A stretch of 64,000 bases of DNA from Pseudomonas rhodesiae (GTDB taxonomy: Bacteria; Pseudomonadota; Gammaproteobacteria; Pseudomonadales; Pseudomonadaceae): assembly GCF_007858255.1 (NCBI RefSeq), contig NZ_VFEU01000001.1, positions 372,001-436,000 of the forward strand. Reading direction: 5' to 3'. Positions 56,999 to 64,000 of the stretch are shown here, one piece after another. Below the pieces are notes generated by a model. That model saw only the letters and a program-made list of their open reading frames with translations. It was not told where the DNA came from and ran no database searches. Positions within the stretch are counted from its first letter, which is position 1, and every line of letters begins with the position of its first letter. The position numbers and the translations under genes were made by a program.

Positions 56999-58008
56999 GC
57001 GGCCACCCCCTCTCCGTCCCCTGTCACCAGGCTCTTGTAACGTCCGGCGAAGAACTCACGAACGTTGGCGCACTGTGCTTCCGTATCATCCAAACGATTG
57101 AAGTGGGCGCGAAACTCCTTGGCGCCCGGCAAGGTTGCGAGATACCAGCCCACATGCTTACGAGCAATGCGTACTCCCATGACGTCTCCATAGAAGGCGT
57201 GCAGGGCGGCCAGATGCTCTAGCAGAATACGTTCCACCTCGATCAGCTCCGGCGCCGGCAAGGTTTCGCCGGTGCGCAGGAAGTGCTCGATCTCACGAAA
57301 AATCCACGGCCGCCCCTGGGCAGCACGGCCAATCAACAGGCCATCGGCACCGGTCGCGTGGAGTACGCGCCGGGCTTTCTCGGCGGAGTCGATATCGCCA
57401 TTGGCAAAGACCGGCATCGACACCGCCTGCTTGATCGCGGCGATGGTGTCGTACTCGGCTTCACCGGTGTAAAGGTCGGCGCGGGTGCGGCCATGCACCG
57501 CCAGCGCTGTAATACCTGCCTGTTCGGCGATCTTCGCCACCGTCAGACCATTCTTGTTGTCCCGGTCCCAGCCGGTGCGAATCTTCAGGGTTACCGGCAC
57601 ATCGACTGCGGCGACAACGGCCTGCAGGATCTCGGCAACCAACTGCTCATCTTTCAACAGCGCTGAACCGGCGGCCTTGTTGCAGACCTTCTTGGCCGGG
57701 CAGCCCATGTTGATATCGATAATCTGCGCACCCAGCTCCACGTTGGCTCGGGCCGCATCCGCCAGCATCTGCGCATCTCCACCGGCGATCTGCACCGAGC
57801 GGGGCTCGGGATCACCTTCGTGGATCATGCGCATCCGCGACTTGCGGGTGTTCCACAGACTCATGTCGCTGGTGACCATTTCCGAGACTACTAGGCCGGC
57901 GCCCAATCGTTTGCACAGCTGACGAAAGGGCTGGTCGGTGACGCCCGCCATGGGGGCGAGAATCAAGCCGTTCTGCAATGTGTATGGGCCGATGCGTACC
58001 GCCGACAT
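56995..58008 (-). CDS. dusB: tRNA-dihydrouridine synthase B
   Basis: 337 residues, FMN-binding TIM barrel. [40 protein letters not shown] (the active-site Cys in GCPAKKVC), [33 protein letters not shown] and [18 protein letters not shown] are DusB hallmarks. Reduces uridine to dihydrouridine in tRNA. First gene of dusB-fis. Confidence 0.96.
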   Translation of the reverse strand: MSAVRIGPYTLQNGLILAPMAGVTDQPFRQLCKRLGAGLVVSEMVTSDMSLWNTRKSRMRMIHEGDPEPRSVQIAGGDAQMLADAARANVELGAQIIDINMGCPAKKVCNKAAGSALLKDEQLVAEILQAVVAAVDVPVTLKIRTGWDRDNKNGLTVAKIAEQAGITALAVHGRTRADLYTGEAEYDTIAAIKQAVSMPVFANGDIDSAEKARRVLHATGADGLLIGRAAQGRPWIFREIEHFLRTGETLPAPELIEVERILLEHLAALHAFYGDVMGVRIARKHVGWYLATLPGAKEFRAHFNRLDDTEAQCANVREFFAGRYKSLVTGDGEGVAA

Positions 58009-58193
58009 AGGACTTCCCTGTTGTGGGGCCGGATCATTAGAGTTCGAAAAAGGGTTGGCATGATACCCGCTCTCGATGACTGGATAAAGGCTGAATTGGA
58101 TAAAATCTGAACAGTTATTTCTTTATCGCCGTCGGTTTGGTTGAGCGGCGCGCAGTCAATCTTCCACCGTCAGGTTTCGCTGGTTGAGTGGTT

Positions 58194-59441
58194 TCACTCG
58201 GGGGAGTGGAAGCTCAGGCTGTAATTCACGGCTTTGTTGCCCGGATCGAGGATATCCAGGGAGATATGGATCGGGGTCTGCGATGGCATTTCGCTAACGC
58301 CGGCCAGCTCGCCGCTGAGGTATTCGCTCGGTTTGAACCGACGGCTGGCAATCAAGCCGCCGTTGAGGTCGGCGAAACGCAGCTCCAGCAGCGGGAAGGG
58401 CTGGGAGAAGGTTGCACGGTTGTAGATGATTGCGTCCACCACCAGCGCCCCCGCAAACTCAGGGTGGCTGCGCACCACCAGGTTGCTGCTCTTGATATGG
58501 GCGATATCGACCCGTGACGGCACCGTGCAGCCCAGTGTGGGGCACAACTGCTGGAACCACGGACGGTAGGCGTCCTGGCGGGCCAGGTCGTCGAATTGAT
58601 AGGCGATGTACTGGCCCGCCAGGCCGGCTGCGGCGAGCAGCACCAGCAATAGCCAGATCAGGCGGCGGCCCAGCCCTGAAGGGCGTTTTTGCGCGTAGAG
58701 GTGCAACGGGTCGTCTTCCAGGTCCTGAAGCACGTCGTCGTGGACGCTGGCCGCGGGGCGCGCACGCTTGCGGCGCGGCTGAGGCTGTTCTTCCGGCTCT
58801 GGGGTGGGGGCCTCATCGTGTACTGGAGTGACGGGGGGATCGAATGCGTCGGTGTCGCGTATCGACCGCAACGGCGGCTCATCCTCGATCTCGTCGGTGT
58901 GGAACGACATCGACGGTTCGGTGCGCTGACGTGTCGCAGCGCCTGGGGTCGCTTCGGGTTCGTCTTCGTCGGCTTGGTCACGTTCTTCACCGGGTTCGCT
59001 GAACAGGCTGGCGGCCCACTTTTCCTCTTCGGCCTTGAGCGTGTCGCGGCTGGCGCTGAGGGGTTCTTCCTTCTGCCGACGATCGCCGGGTTGGCGACGG
59101 TCGGCGCTCACCGATGCGGCGGGCTGAGTGGGGCGGCGTTCCAGCTTGGCCAGTTCTTCGTCCAGGTCCAGGTGATCCAGATCCAGCTCTTCGGCGCTCC
59201 ATTGCTTCTGGCTGATCGCGCGCGGCGCCTCGGGCAAGGCCTCGGCGGCTGTCGTCGGCTCGGTCGTCGGCGCAGGCGCAGGCGCATGGGCCGCGCGTTG
59301 CTCCAGTAACTGACGAGCCGCGTTGAACACTTGCAGGCACGAGCCACAACGAACTACGCCGCGGGCCACGCTCAATTGAGCATGGTTGACGCGAAAGCGA
59401 GTCTGGCAATGTGGGCACTGGGTGACGAAACTGTCGGTCAT
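58194..59441 (-). CDS. Zinc-ribbon and DUF3426 domain membrane protein
   Basis: 415 residues. N-terminal MJ0042-type zinc ribbon (QCPHCQTRFRVN ... VVRCGSCLQVFNA, two CxxC pairs), a long acidic, low-complexity linker (60-265), one membrane helix (LIWLLLVLLAAAGLAGQYIA) and a C-terminal periplasmic DUF3426 domain (LCPTLGCTVPSRVDIAHIKS; DAIIYNRATFSQPFPLLELR). Role unknown; conserved next to prmA in pseudomonads. ATG 59441 (MTDSFVTQCPHC) is preferred. Confidence 0.85.
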   Translation of the reverse strand: MTDSFVTQCPHCQTRFRVNHAQLSVARGVVRCGSCLQVFNAARQLLEQRAAHAPAPAPTTEPTTAAEALPEAPRAISQKQWSAEELDLDHLDLDEELAKLERRPTQPAASVSADRRQPGDRRQKEEPLSASRDTLKAEEEKWAASLFSEPGEERDQADEDEPEATPGAATRQRTEPSMSFHTDEIEDEPPLRSIRDTDAFDPPVTPVHDEAPTPEPEEQPQPRRKRARPAASVHDDVLQDLEDDPLHLYAQKRPSGLGRRLIWLLLVLLAAAGLAGQYIAYQFDDLARQDAYRPWFQQLCPTLGCTVPSRVDIAHIKSSNLVVRSHPEFAGALVVDAIIYNRATFSQPFPLLELRFADLNGGLIASRRFKPSEYLSGELAGVSEMPSQTPIHISLDILDPGNKAVNYSLSFHSPE

Positions 59442-59471
59442 GCGGCCATCCGATTCAGGCAAGCGCTCATT

Positions 59472-60350
59472 CTAGCGCCGACGACCGCTGATGCGTACCC
59501 AGCCATCGCGGTTAGCGATCGGGTCCAGGTCGAAGTCCTGGGCATAAGCGGCGGCGACTTCATCGCCCTGTTCGGCGAGGATCCCCGACAGCGCCAGGCG
59601 CCCGCCGGGCTTGACCAGGCTCGATAGCTGCGGCGCCAGGGACACCAGCGGCCCGGCGAGGATATTGGCCACCAGCACATCGGCCTGCACCTGGGGCAAA
59701 TCCTGCGGTAGGTAAAGCGGGAATTTACCTTCAGGAATGTTGTTGCGCCCGGCGTTGTCGCGCGACGCTTCCAAGGCCTGTACATCGATATCGGTGCCGA
59801 CGGCTTCCTTGGCACCCAGCAGCAGAGCGGCAATTGCCAGAATCCCCGAGCCGCAGCCGAAGTCCAGTACGTGGCTGTTGCGCAGGTCCTGACCGTCGAG
59901 CCATTCCAGGCAGAGGGCGGTGGTGGGGTGGGTGCCGGTGCCGAACGCCAGGCCCGGGTCGAGCAGCAGGTTCACCGCGTCCGGTTCCGGGGCCGCGTGC
60001 CAGCTCGGCACGATCCACAGGCGCTGGCCGAAACGCATGGGCTGGAAGTTGTCCATCCAACTGCGCTCCCAGTCCTGGTCTTCGATCACTTCGCTGTGAT
60101 GTTCCGGCAGCGGGCTGCCGGTGAGCAGTTCCAGATGGGCCAGTACGCTGGCGGCTTCGGTGCCGCCCTCGAACAGGGCCAGCAAGTGGGTGTGGGACCA
60201 CAGTGGGGTGGTGTTCAGCTCGGGTTCGAAGATCGGCTGGTCTTCGGCATCCATAAAGGTCACCGACACGGCGCCCACTTCGAGGAACGCGTCTTCGTAG
60301 GTTTCGGCTTGTTCTGGGCTGATGGCGAGTCGGACTTGCAGCCAAGGCAT
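59472..60350 (-). CDS. prmA: Ribosomal protein L11 methyltransferase
   Basis: 292 residues. [20 protein letters not shown] (N-terminal substrate-recognition domain), [60 protein letters not shown] (SAM site) and [18 protein letters not shown] (NILA motif) define PrmA. Trimethylates L11. ATG 60350 fits the family; the frame open to 60458 is not used. Shares the strand with the DUF3426 gene 30 bases downstream. Confidence 0.95.
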   Translation of the reverse strand: MPWLQVRLAISPEQAETYEDAFLEVGAVSVTFMDAEDQPIFEPELNTTPLWSHTHLLALFEGGTEAASVLAHLELLTGSPLPEHHSEVIEDQDWERSWMDNFQPMRFGQRLWIVPSWHAAPEPDAVNLLLDPGLAFGTGTHPTTALCLEWLDGQDLRNSHVLDFGCGSGILAIAALLLGAKEAVGTDIDVQALEASRDNAGRNNIPEGKFPLYLPQDLPQVQADVLVANILAGPLVSLAPQLSSLVKPGGRLALSGILAEQGDEVAAAYAQDFDLDPIANRDGWVRISGRRR

Positions 60351-60460
60351 GGCGGGCACCTTTGAAAATAATGAGTGTGCGACGACAGGGTCGCGAAAGC
60401 GCGCAAGTTTACGCGAGCGGCGGGCAGAAGACGACACTACTGACTGCACGCCGGTCAAAT

Positions 60461-60545
60461 GTGGGGAGGGGGCTTGCCCCCGATAGCGTTGGACCAGTTA
60501 GAGATGCTCAGACTGACACACTGCAATCGGGGGCCCCCTCCCACA
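60461..60545. repeat. REPIN between prmA and accC
   Basis: GTGGGGAGGGGGCTTGCCCC CGATAGC ... CAATCGGGGGCCCCCTCCCAC, ~85-bp form; the second copy has lost the CAAG centre (GGGGGCCCCC). Confidence 0.88.
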
Positions 60546-60585
60546 TTTGGCTTGTGTACATTTTCACAATAGAGGGGCCACAAAC

Positions 60586-60613
60586 AACAAAACCGCCCGA
60601 AGGCGGTTTTGTT
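60586..60613 (-). terminator. Intrinsic terminator of aroQ-accB-accC
   Basis: AACAAAACCGCC-CGA-AGGCGGTTTTGTT: perfect 11-bp stem with A/T tracts either side, 12 bases after the accC stop. Confidence 0.9.
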
Positions 60614-60624
60614 GGGTGGAGCAC

Positions 60625-61986
60625 TTACTGGTCGGCCAGTTTGTGTTCCAGGTAGTGAATGTTCACACCACCTTCGCAGAAGCCTTCATCGCGGACCAGT
60701 TCCCGGTGCAGCGGAACGTTGGTCTTGATGCCGTCGACCACGATTTCGTCCAGGGCGTTGCGCATACGGGCCATGGCCTCGTCGCGCGTGGCGCCCCAGG
60801 TGATCAGCTTGCCGATCAGCGAGTCGTAGTTGGACGGAACCTTGTAGCCGCTGTACAGGTGCGAATCGACGCGAACGCCGTTGCCGCCCGGAGCATGGAA
60901 GTGCTTGACCAGGCCTGGGCTCGGCATAAAGGTTTTCGGGTCTTCGGCATTGATCCGGCACTCCAGGGAGTGGCCATGAATCTTCACGTCAGCCTGGGTG
61001 AACGACAGCACGTTGCCGGCGGCGATGCTTAGCATCTCCTTGACGATGTCGATACCGGTGACCATCTCCGAAACCGGATGCTCCACCTGCACGCGAGTAT
61101 TCATCTCGATGAAGTAGAAACGACCGTTCTCGTAGAGGAACTCGAAGGTACCGGCGCCACGGTAGTTGATGTCGATGCACGCCTTGACGCAGCGCGCCAG
61201 AACTTCCTGGCGAGCGGTTTCGTCCAGGCCCGGAGCCGGCGCTTCTTCCAACACCTTCTGGTGACGGCGTTGCAGCGAGCAGTCACGGTCGCCCAGGTGG
61301 ATGGCGTGGCCCTGGCCGTCGGACAGTACCTGCACTTCCACGTGACGTGGATTGGTCAGGTATTTCTCCAGATAGACCATCGGGTTGCCGAACCAGGCGC
61401 CGGCTTCCGCACGGGTCTGCTTGGCCGCTTCGATCAGGTCTTCTTCCTTGTGCACCACGCGCATGCCGCGACCACCGCCGCCACCGGCGGCCTTGATGAT
61501 CACCGGGTAACCGACTTCGCGACCAATGCGCAGGGCGGTTTCCTCGTCTTCAGGCAGTGGGCCGTCGGAACCTGGAACGGTTGGCACGCCGGCCGCAATC
61601 ATGGCGTCCTTGGCCGACACCTTGTCGCCCATCAGGCGAATGGTCTCGGCTTTCGGGCCGATGAAGGCGAACCCGGATTTTTCCACCTGTTCGGCGAAAT
61701 CGGCGTTTTCCGCGAGGAAGCCGTAGCCGGGGTGGATGCCATCAGCGCCGGTCACTTCTGCCGCGGCGATGATGTTCGGGATATTCAGGTAGGAGTTCGA
61801 GGCCAGTGGCGGGCCGATGCAGATGCTCTCGTCCGCCAGCTTAACGTGCATCAATTCGGTGTCGGCCGTCGAGTAAACAGCGACGGTCTTGATGCCCTCT
61901 TCCTTACAGGCGCGCAGGATACGCAGCGCGATCTCGCCGCGGTTGGCGATCAGGACTTTTTGCAGTTTCTTCGCAGGTTTCAACAT
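60625..61986 (-). CDS. accC: Acetyl-CoA carboxylase, biotin carboxylase subunit
   Basis: 453 residues. [20 protein letters not shown], the ATP-grasp glycine loop [53 protein letters not shown] and [10 protein letters not shown] are all family signatures. Carboxylates biotin on AccB using ATP and bicarbonate. ATG 61986 (MLKPAKKLQ) is used; 17 bases after accB. Terminated by a strong hairpin. Confidence 0.97.
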   Translation of the reverse strand: MLKPAKKLQKVLIANRGEIALRILRACKEEGIKTVAVYSTADTELMHVKLADESICIGPPLASNSYLNIPNIIAAAEVTGADGIHPGYGFLAENADFAEQVEKSGFAFIGPKAETIRLMGDKVSAKDAMIAAGVPTVPGSDGPLPEDEETALRIGREVGYPVIIKAAGGGGGRGMRVVHKEEDLIEAAKQTRAEAGAWFGNPMVYLEKYLTNPRHVEVQVLSDGQGHAIHLGDRDCSLQRRHQKVLEEAPAPGLDETARQEVLARCVKACIDINYRGAGTFEFLYENGRFYFIEMNTRVQVEHPVSEMVTGIDIVKEMLSIAAGNVLSFTQADVKIHGHSLECRINAEDPKTFMPSPGLVKHFHAPGGNGVRVDSHLYSGYKVPSNYDSLIGKLITWGATRDEAMARMRNALDEIVVDGIKTNVPLHRELVRDEGFCEGGVNIHYLEHKLADQ

Positions 61987-62003
61987 CGAAGGTGCTCCGC
62001 GGT

Positions 62004-62468
62004 TCAAACGATGGTGAACAGCGGCTGGTCGTACTCAACCGGCTGACCGTTTTCTACCAGGATGGACTCGATCACGCCGGCTTTTTCAGCGGTGATGTGG
62101 TTCATCATTTTCATCGCTTCGACGATGCAAATGGTGTCGCCCACTTTCACGGTCTTGCCCACTTCAACGAAGGCTGGCGAGGTCGGTGCCGGGGTGCGGT
62201 AGAAAGTACCGACCATTGGCGACTTGACCACGAAACCGTTCAGCGCAGGAGCTGCCGGTGAGGCAGGAGCAGCCGGGGCAGCCGGTGCAGCGGCTGGTGC
62301 AGCAGCAGCCGGAGCCGGCGCTTGCATCTGCGGGGCATAGAATTGTTGAGCCGGGGTCTTGCTGTGGCGGCTGATCCGTACGGACTCTTCGCCTTCCTTG
62401 ATTTCCAGCTCGTCGATACCGGATTCTTCCAGCAGTTCGATCAACTTCTTAACTTTACGGATATCCAT
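62004..62468 (-). CDS. accB: Acetyl-CoA carboxylase biotin carboxyl carrier protein
   Basis: 154 residues. N-terminal [20 protein letters not shown], a Pro/Ala-rich linker ([20 protein letters not shown]) and the biotinyl domain [20 protein letters not shown] with the biotin Lys in [20 protein letters not shown]. Carries carboxybiotin between AccC and the carboxyltransferase. Upstream of accC in the usual order. Confidence 0.97.
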   Translation of the reverse strand: MDIRKVKKLIELLEESGIDELEIKEGEESVRISRHSKTPAQQFYAPQMQAPAPAAAAPAAAPAAPAAPASPAAPALNGFVVKSPMVGTFYRTPAPTSPAFVEVGKTVKVGDTICIVEAMKMMNHITAEKAGVIESILVENGQPVEYDQPLFTIV

Positions 62469-62492
62469 GAATCATCAACTCCCAAGGGTCGG

Positions 62493-62948
62493 TCAGGGGC
62501 GCTTGGCCGGTTGTTCAAGCTGTTCCAGGGCGGCCTCCAGGGCCAGTCGGTAACCGCTGGCGCCAAGGCCGCAGATCACTCCTACCGCTACGTCGGAGAA
62601 GTAGGAGTGATGGCGGAAAGGTTCGCGTTTGTGCACGTTCGACAAATGCACTTCGATGAATGGGATGCTCACCGCCAGCAGCGCGTCACGTAATGCAACG
62701 CTTGTATGCGTAAAAGCGGCTGGATTGATCAGGATAAAGTCCACACCTTCGTCGCGCGCGGCATGGATGCGATCAATCAATTCGTACTCGGCATTGCTTT
62801 GCAGGTATTGCAGATGGTGGCCGGCATCACGGGCCCTCTGTTCCAGATCGAGGTTGATCTGATCGAGGGTCACTGCCCCGTAGACGCCCGGTTCACGGGT
62901 GCCAAGCAGGTTCAGGTTGGGTCCGTGAAGAACCAGTAAGGTCGCCAT
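62493..62948 (-). CDS. aroQ: Type II 3-dehydroquinate dehydratase
   Basis: 151 residues. [20 protein letters not shown] (with catalytic Tyr in GVYG), [40 protein letters not shown] and [20 protein letters not shown] (catalytic His) are the type II signature. Third step of the shikimate pathway. 24 bases before accB, forming aroQ-accB-accC. Confidence 0.97.
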   Translation of the reverse strand: MATLLVLHGPNLNLLGTREPGVYGAVTLDQINLDLEQRARDAGHHLQYLQSNAEYELIDRIHAARDEGVDFILINPAAFTHTSVALRDALLAVSIPFIEVHLSNVHKREPFRHHSYFSDVAVGVICGLGASGYRLALEAALEQLEQPAKRP

Positions 62949-63127
62949 CGGCTGTTCCTTGTTATAGAGGTGGGTACGTCAGAACCCGGCGACTATGCCG
63001 CAAAGCCTTTGTGACTGTCCAGTTCTATGCAGTAGCCGGCACGATTAGCGAGGATTGCGCAAAATTTATGACTGTGGGCCAGTATCCGGTCATAGGCGAC
63101 ACGTCCTTGAACCCTATGGAGATCAAG

Positions 63128-63216
63128 TGTGGGAGGGGGCTTGCCCCCGATTGCAGTGTGACAGTCTCAGTATCTCTAACTGATCCACCGCTATCGGGGG
63201 CAAGCCCCCTCCCACA
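63128..63216. repeat. REPIN between the chemoreceptor and aroQ genes
   Basis: GTGGGAGGGGGCTTGCCCCC GATTGC ... GCTATCGGGGGCAAGCCCCCTCCCAC, ~88-bp form with GTGACAGTCTC spacer, near perfect. Confidence 0.92.
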
Positions 63217-63244
63217 TTAGTTCTTCATATGACGCTGGATCGGA

Positions 63245-64000
63245 TTAGACGCGGAATGCCTGTACGGCGGTATTGAGCTGCCCACCCAGCACCAGCAAAT
63301 GCTCACCCTGGCTGCGACCTTGGCCGATACGCAGCAAATTATCTTCGCCCAGTTGATGAATCCGCTCGCTGTTATCGCGAATCTCACTCACCGCGCCACT
63401 CTGCTGCGCGGTGACATCGGCGATACGCACGGCGGTGTCGGAAATGGTCTGGATCGCGCCGACGATTTCGTCCAATGCGCCGTCGGCGGCCTGGGCCTGC
63501 TGGGCGGTGGCTTCGGCGTGTTCCACCTGGGCGCGCATGCCTTCCACCGATTGGCGGGCGGCGCTTTGCAGGCCGGCGATCAAGCCTTGGATTTCGGCGG
63601 TGGCACCGGCGGTGCGCTGGGCCAGGGAGCGGACTTCGTCGGCGACCACCGCAAAACCGCGGCCGGCCTCCCCGGCGCGGGCGGCTTCGATGGCGGCGTT
63701 GAGCGCCAGCAGGTTGGTCTGGTCGGCGATGGAGCGGATCACCGTCAGCACGCCGCCGATGGTGGCGGATTCTTCGGCGAGTTTTTCGATCATCTGCGCG
63801 TTTTGCTGTACTTCGCCCACCAGGGCATGCAGGCCGGTCAGGCTCAGGCCGATCACCCGCTGGCCCTGTTCCACCGCCTGGCCTGCGCTGCGGCTGGCGC
63901 CGGCGGCTTGGCTGGCGTCGCCGGCCACTTGCTGAATGGTCGCTTCCAGCTCACCCAGGGAGTCGCGGATCTGCGCGGTATCGCCGGCCTGGCGCTCGGC
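63245..64000 (-). CDS. Methyl-accepting chemotaxis protein, C-terminal signalling domain (partial)
   Basis: The last 251 residues are in the window; the gene continues past 64000. The conserved hairpin tip [20 protein letters not shown] with [20 protein letters not shown] is fully present, flanked by coiled-coil stretches ([40 protein letters not shown]), and the protein ends [11 protein letters not shown]. It couples an unseen N-terminal sensor to CheA/CheW. The ligand cannot be inferred without the N-terminus. Confidence 0.93.
   Translation of the reverse strand, partial: AERQAGDTAQIRDSLGELEATIQQVAGDASQAAGASRSAGQAVEQGQRVIGLSLTGLHALVGEVQQNAQMIEKLAEESATIGGVLTVIRSIADQTNLLALNAAIEAARAGEAGRGFAVVADEVRSLAQRTAGATAEIQGLIAGLQSAARQSVEGMRAQVEHAEATAQQAQAADGALDEIVGAIQTISDTAVRIADVTAQQSGAVSEIRDNSERIHQLGEDNLLRIGQGRSQGEHLLVLGGQLNTAVQAFRV

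Overview
The window comes from a Pseudomonas chromosome, very probably the P. fluorescens complex. The evidence is the GC-rich coding sequence with strong third-position bias, the many GTGGGAGGGGGCTTGCCCCC REP/REPIN palindromes typical of that group, and a gene order (mcp-aroQ-accB-accC-prmA-dusB-fis-purH-purD-retS ... urt-ureDABC ... ureEFG-desT-like) that matches, from memory, the P. aeruginosa PA4844-PA4893 region with insertions. Almost all of it is chromosomal backbone. No rRNA, tRNA, CRISPR array, prophage or transposase gene was recognised.

Layout. 1-1550: lysine/pipecolate catabolism (end of amaB, then amaA). 1.9-7.0 kb: branched-chain amino-acid ABC transporter operon (livK/braC-livH-livM-livG-livF), preceded by a near-consensus sigma-54 promoter and an NtrC-like site. 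7.0-7.7 kb: long non-coding gap holding a cluster of DnaA-box-like sequences. 7.7-10.7 kb: ydfG-like reductase, cation efflux protein, AGE-family epimerase. 10.75-11.27 kb: five copies of an exact 100-bp tandem repeat built from the 3' end of hupE/ureJ plus a REP palindrome. 11.2-13.7 kb: hupE/ureJ and urease accessory genes ureG, ureF, ureE. 13.9-26.0 kb: NlpC/P60 protein, TetR regulator (DesT/FabR type), secreted repeat protein, AsmA-family protein, ferritin-like protein, lipase, EamA transporter, psiF, AI-2E family transporter, divergent chaperone genes yegD/cbpA with a sigma-32-like promoter, and a sensor kinase.

26.1-36.2 kb (minus strand): urease structural genes and ureD with two GNAT acetyltransferases between ureA and ureB, downstream of the urea ABC transporter urtABCDE. 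urtA has a sigma-54 promoter (GG-N10-GC) and two upstream NtrC-like sites, so urea uptake and hydrolysis look nitrogen-controlled, as does the liv operon. 36.4-41.4 kb: copper-linked locus (PepSY membrane protein, OprC-type TonB receptor, two DUF2946 proteins, PCu(A)C chaperone). 41.5-42.6 kb: HigB/HigA-like toxin-antitoxin pair and a degraded ORF. 42.6-48.9 kb: divergent cobalamin genes (cobK-cobL versus cobG-cobH-cobI-cobJ, the last fused to a CbiG domain). 49.2-53.4 kb: an unrecognised gene, marC-family gene and retS. 53.5-60.4 kb: purD, purH, fis, dusB, a zinc-ribbon/DUF3426 protein, prmA. 60.6-64.0 kb: accC, accB, aroQ and the C-terminal part of a chemotaxis receptor running off the window.

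The most interesting signals are regulatory or structural rather than a new enzyme system: two sigma-54/NtrC promoter regions coupling amino-acid and urea scavenging, the hupE-tail/REP tandem array, the DnaA-box cluster, REPINs inside the urease operon, a secreted AEGGADR repeat protein, and an orphan 259-residue protein of unknown role.
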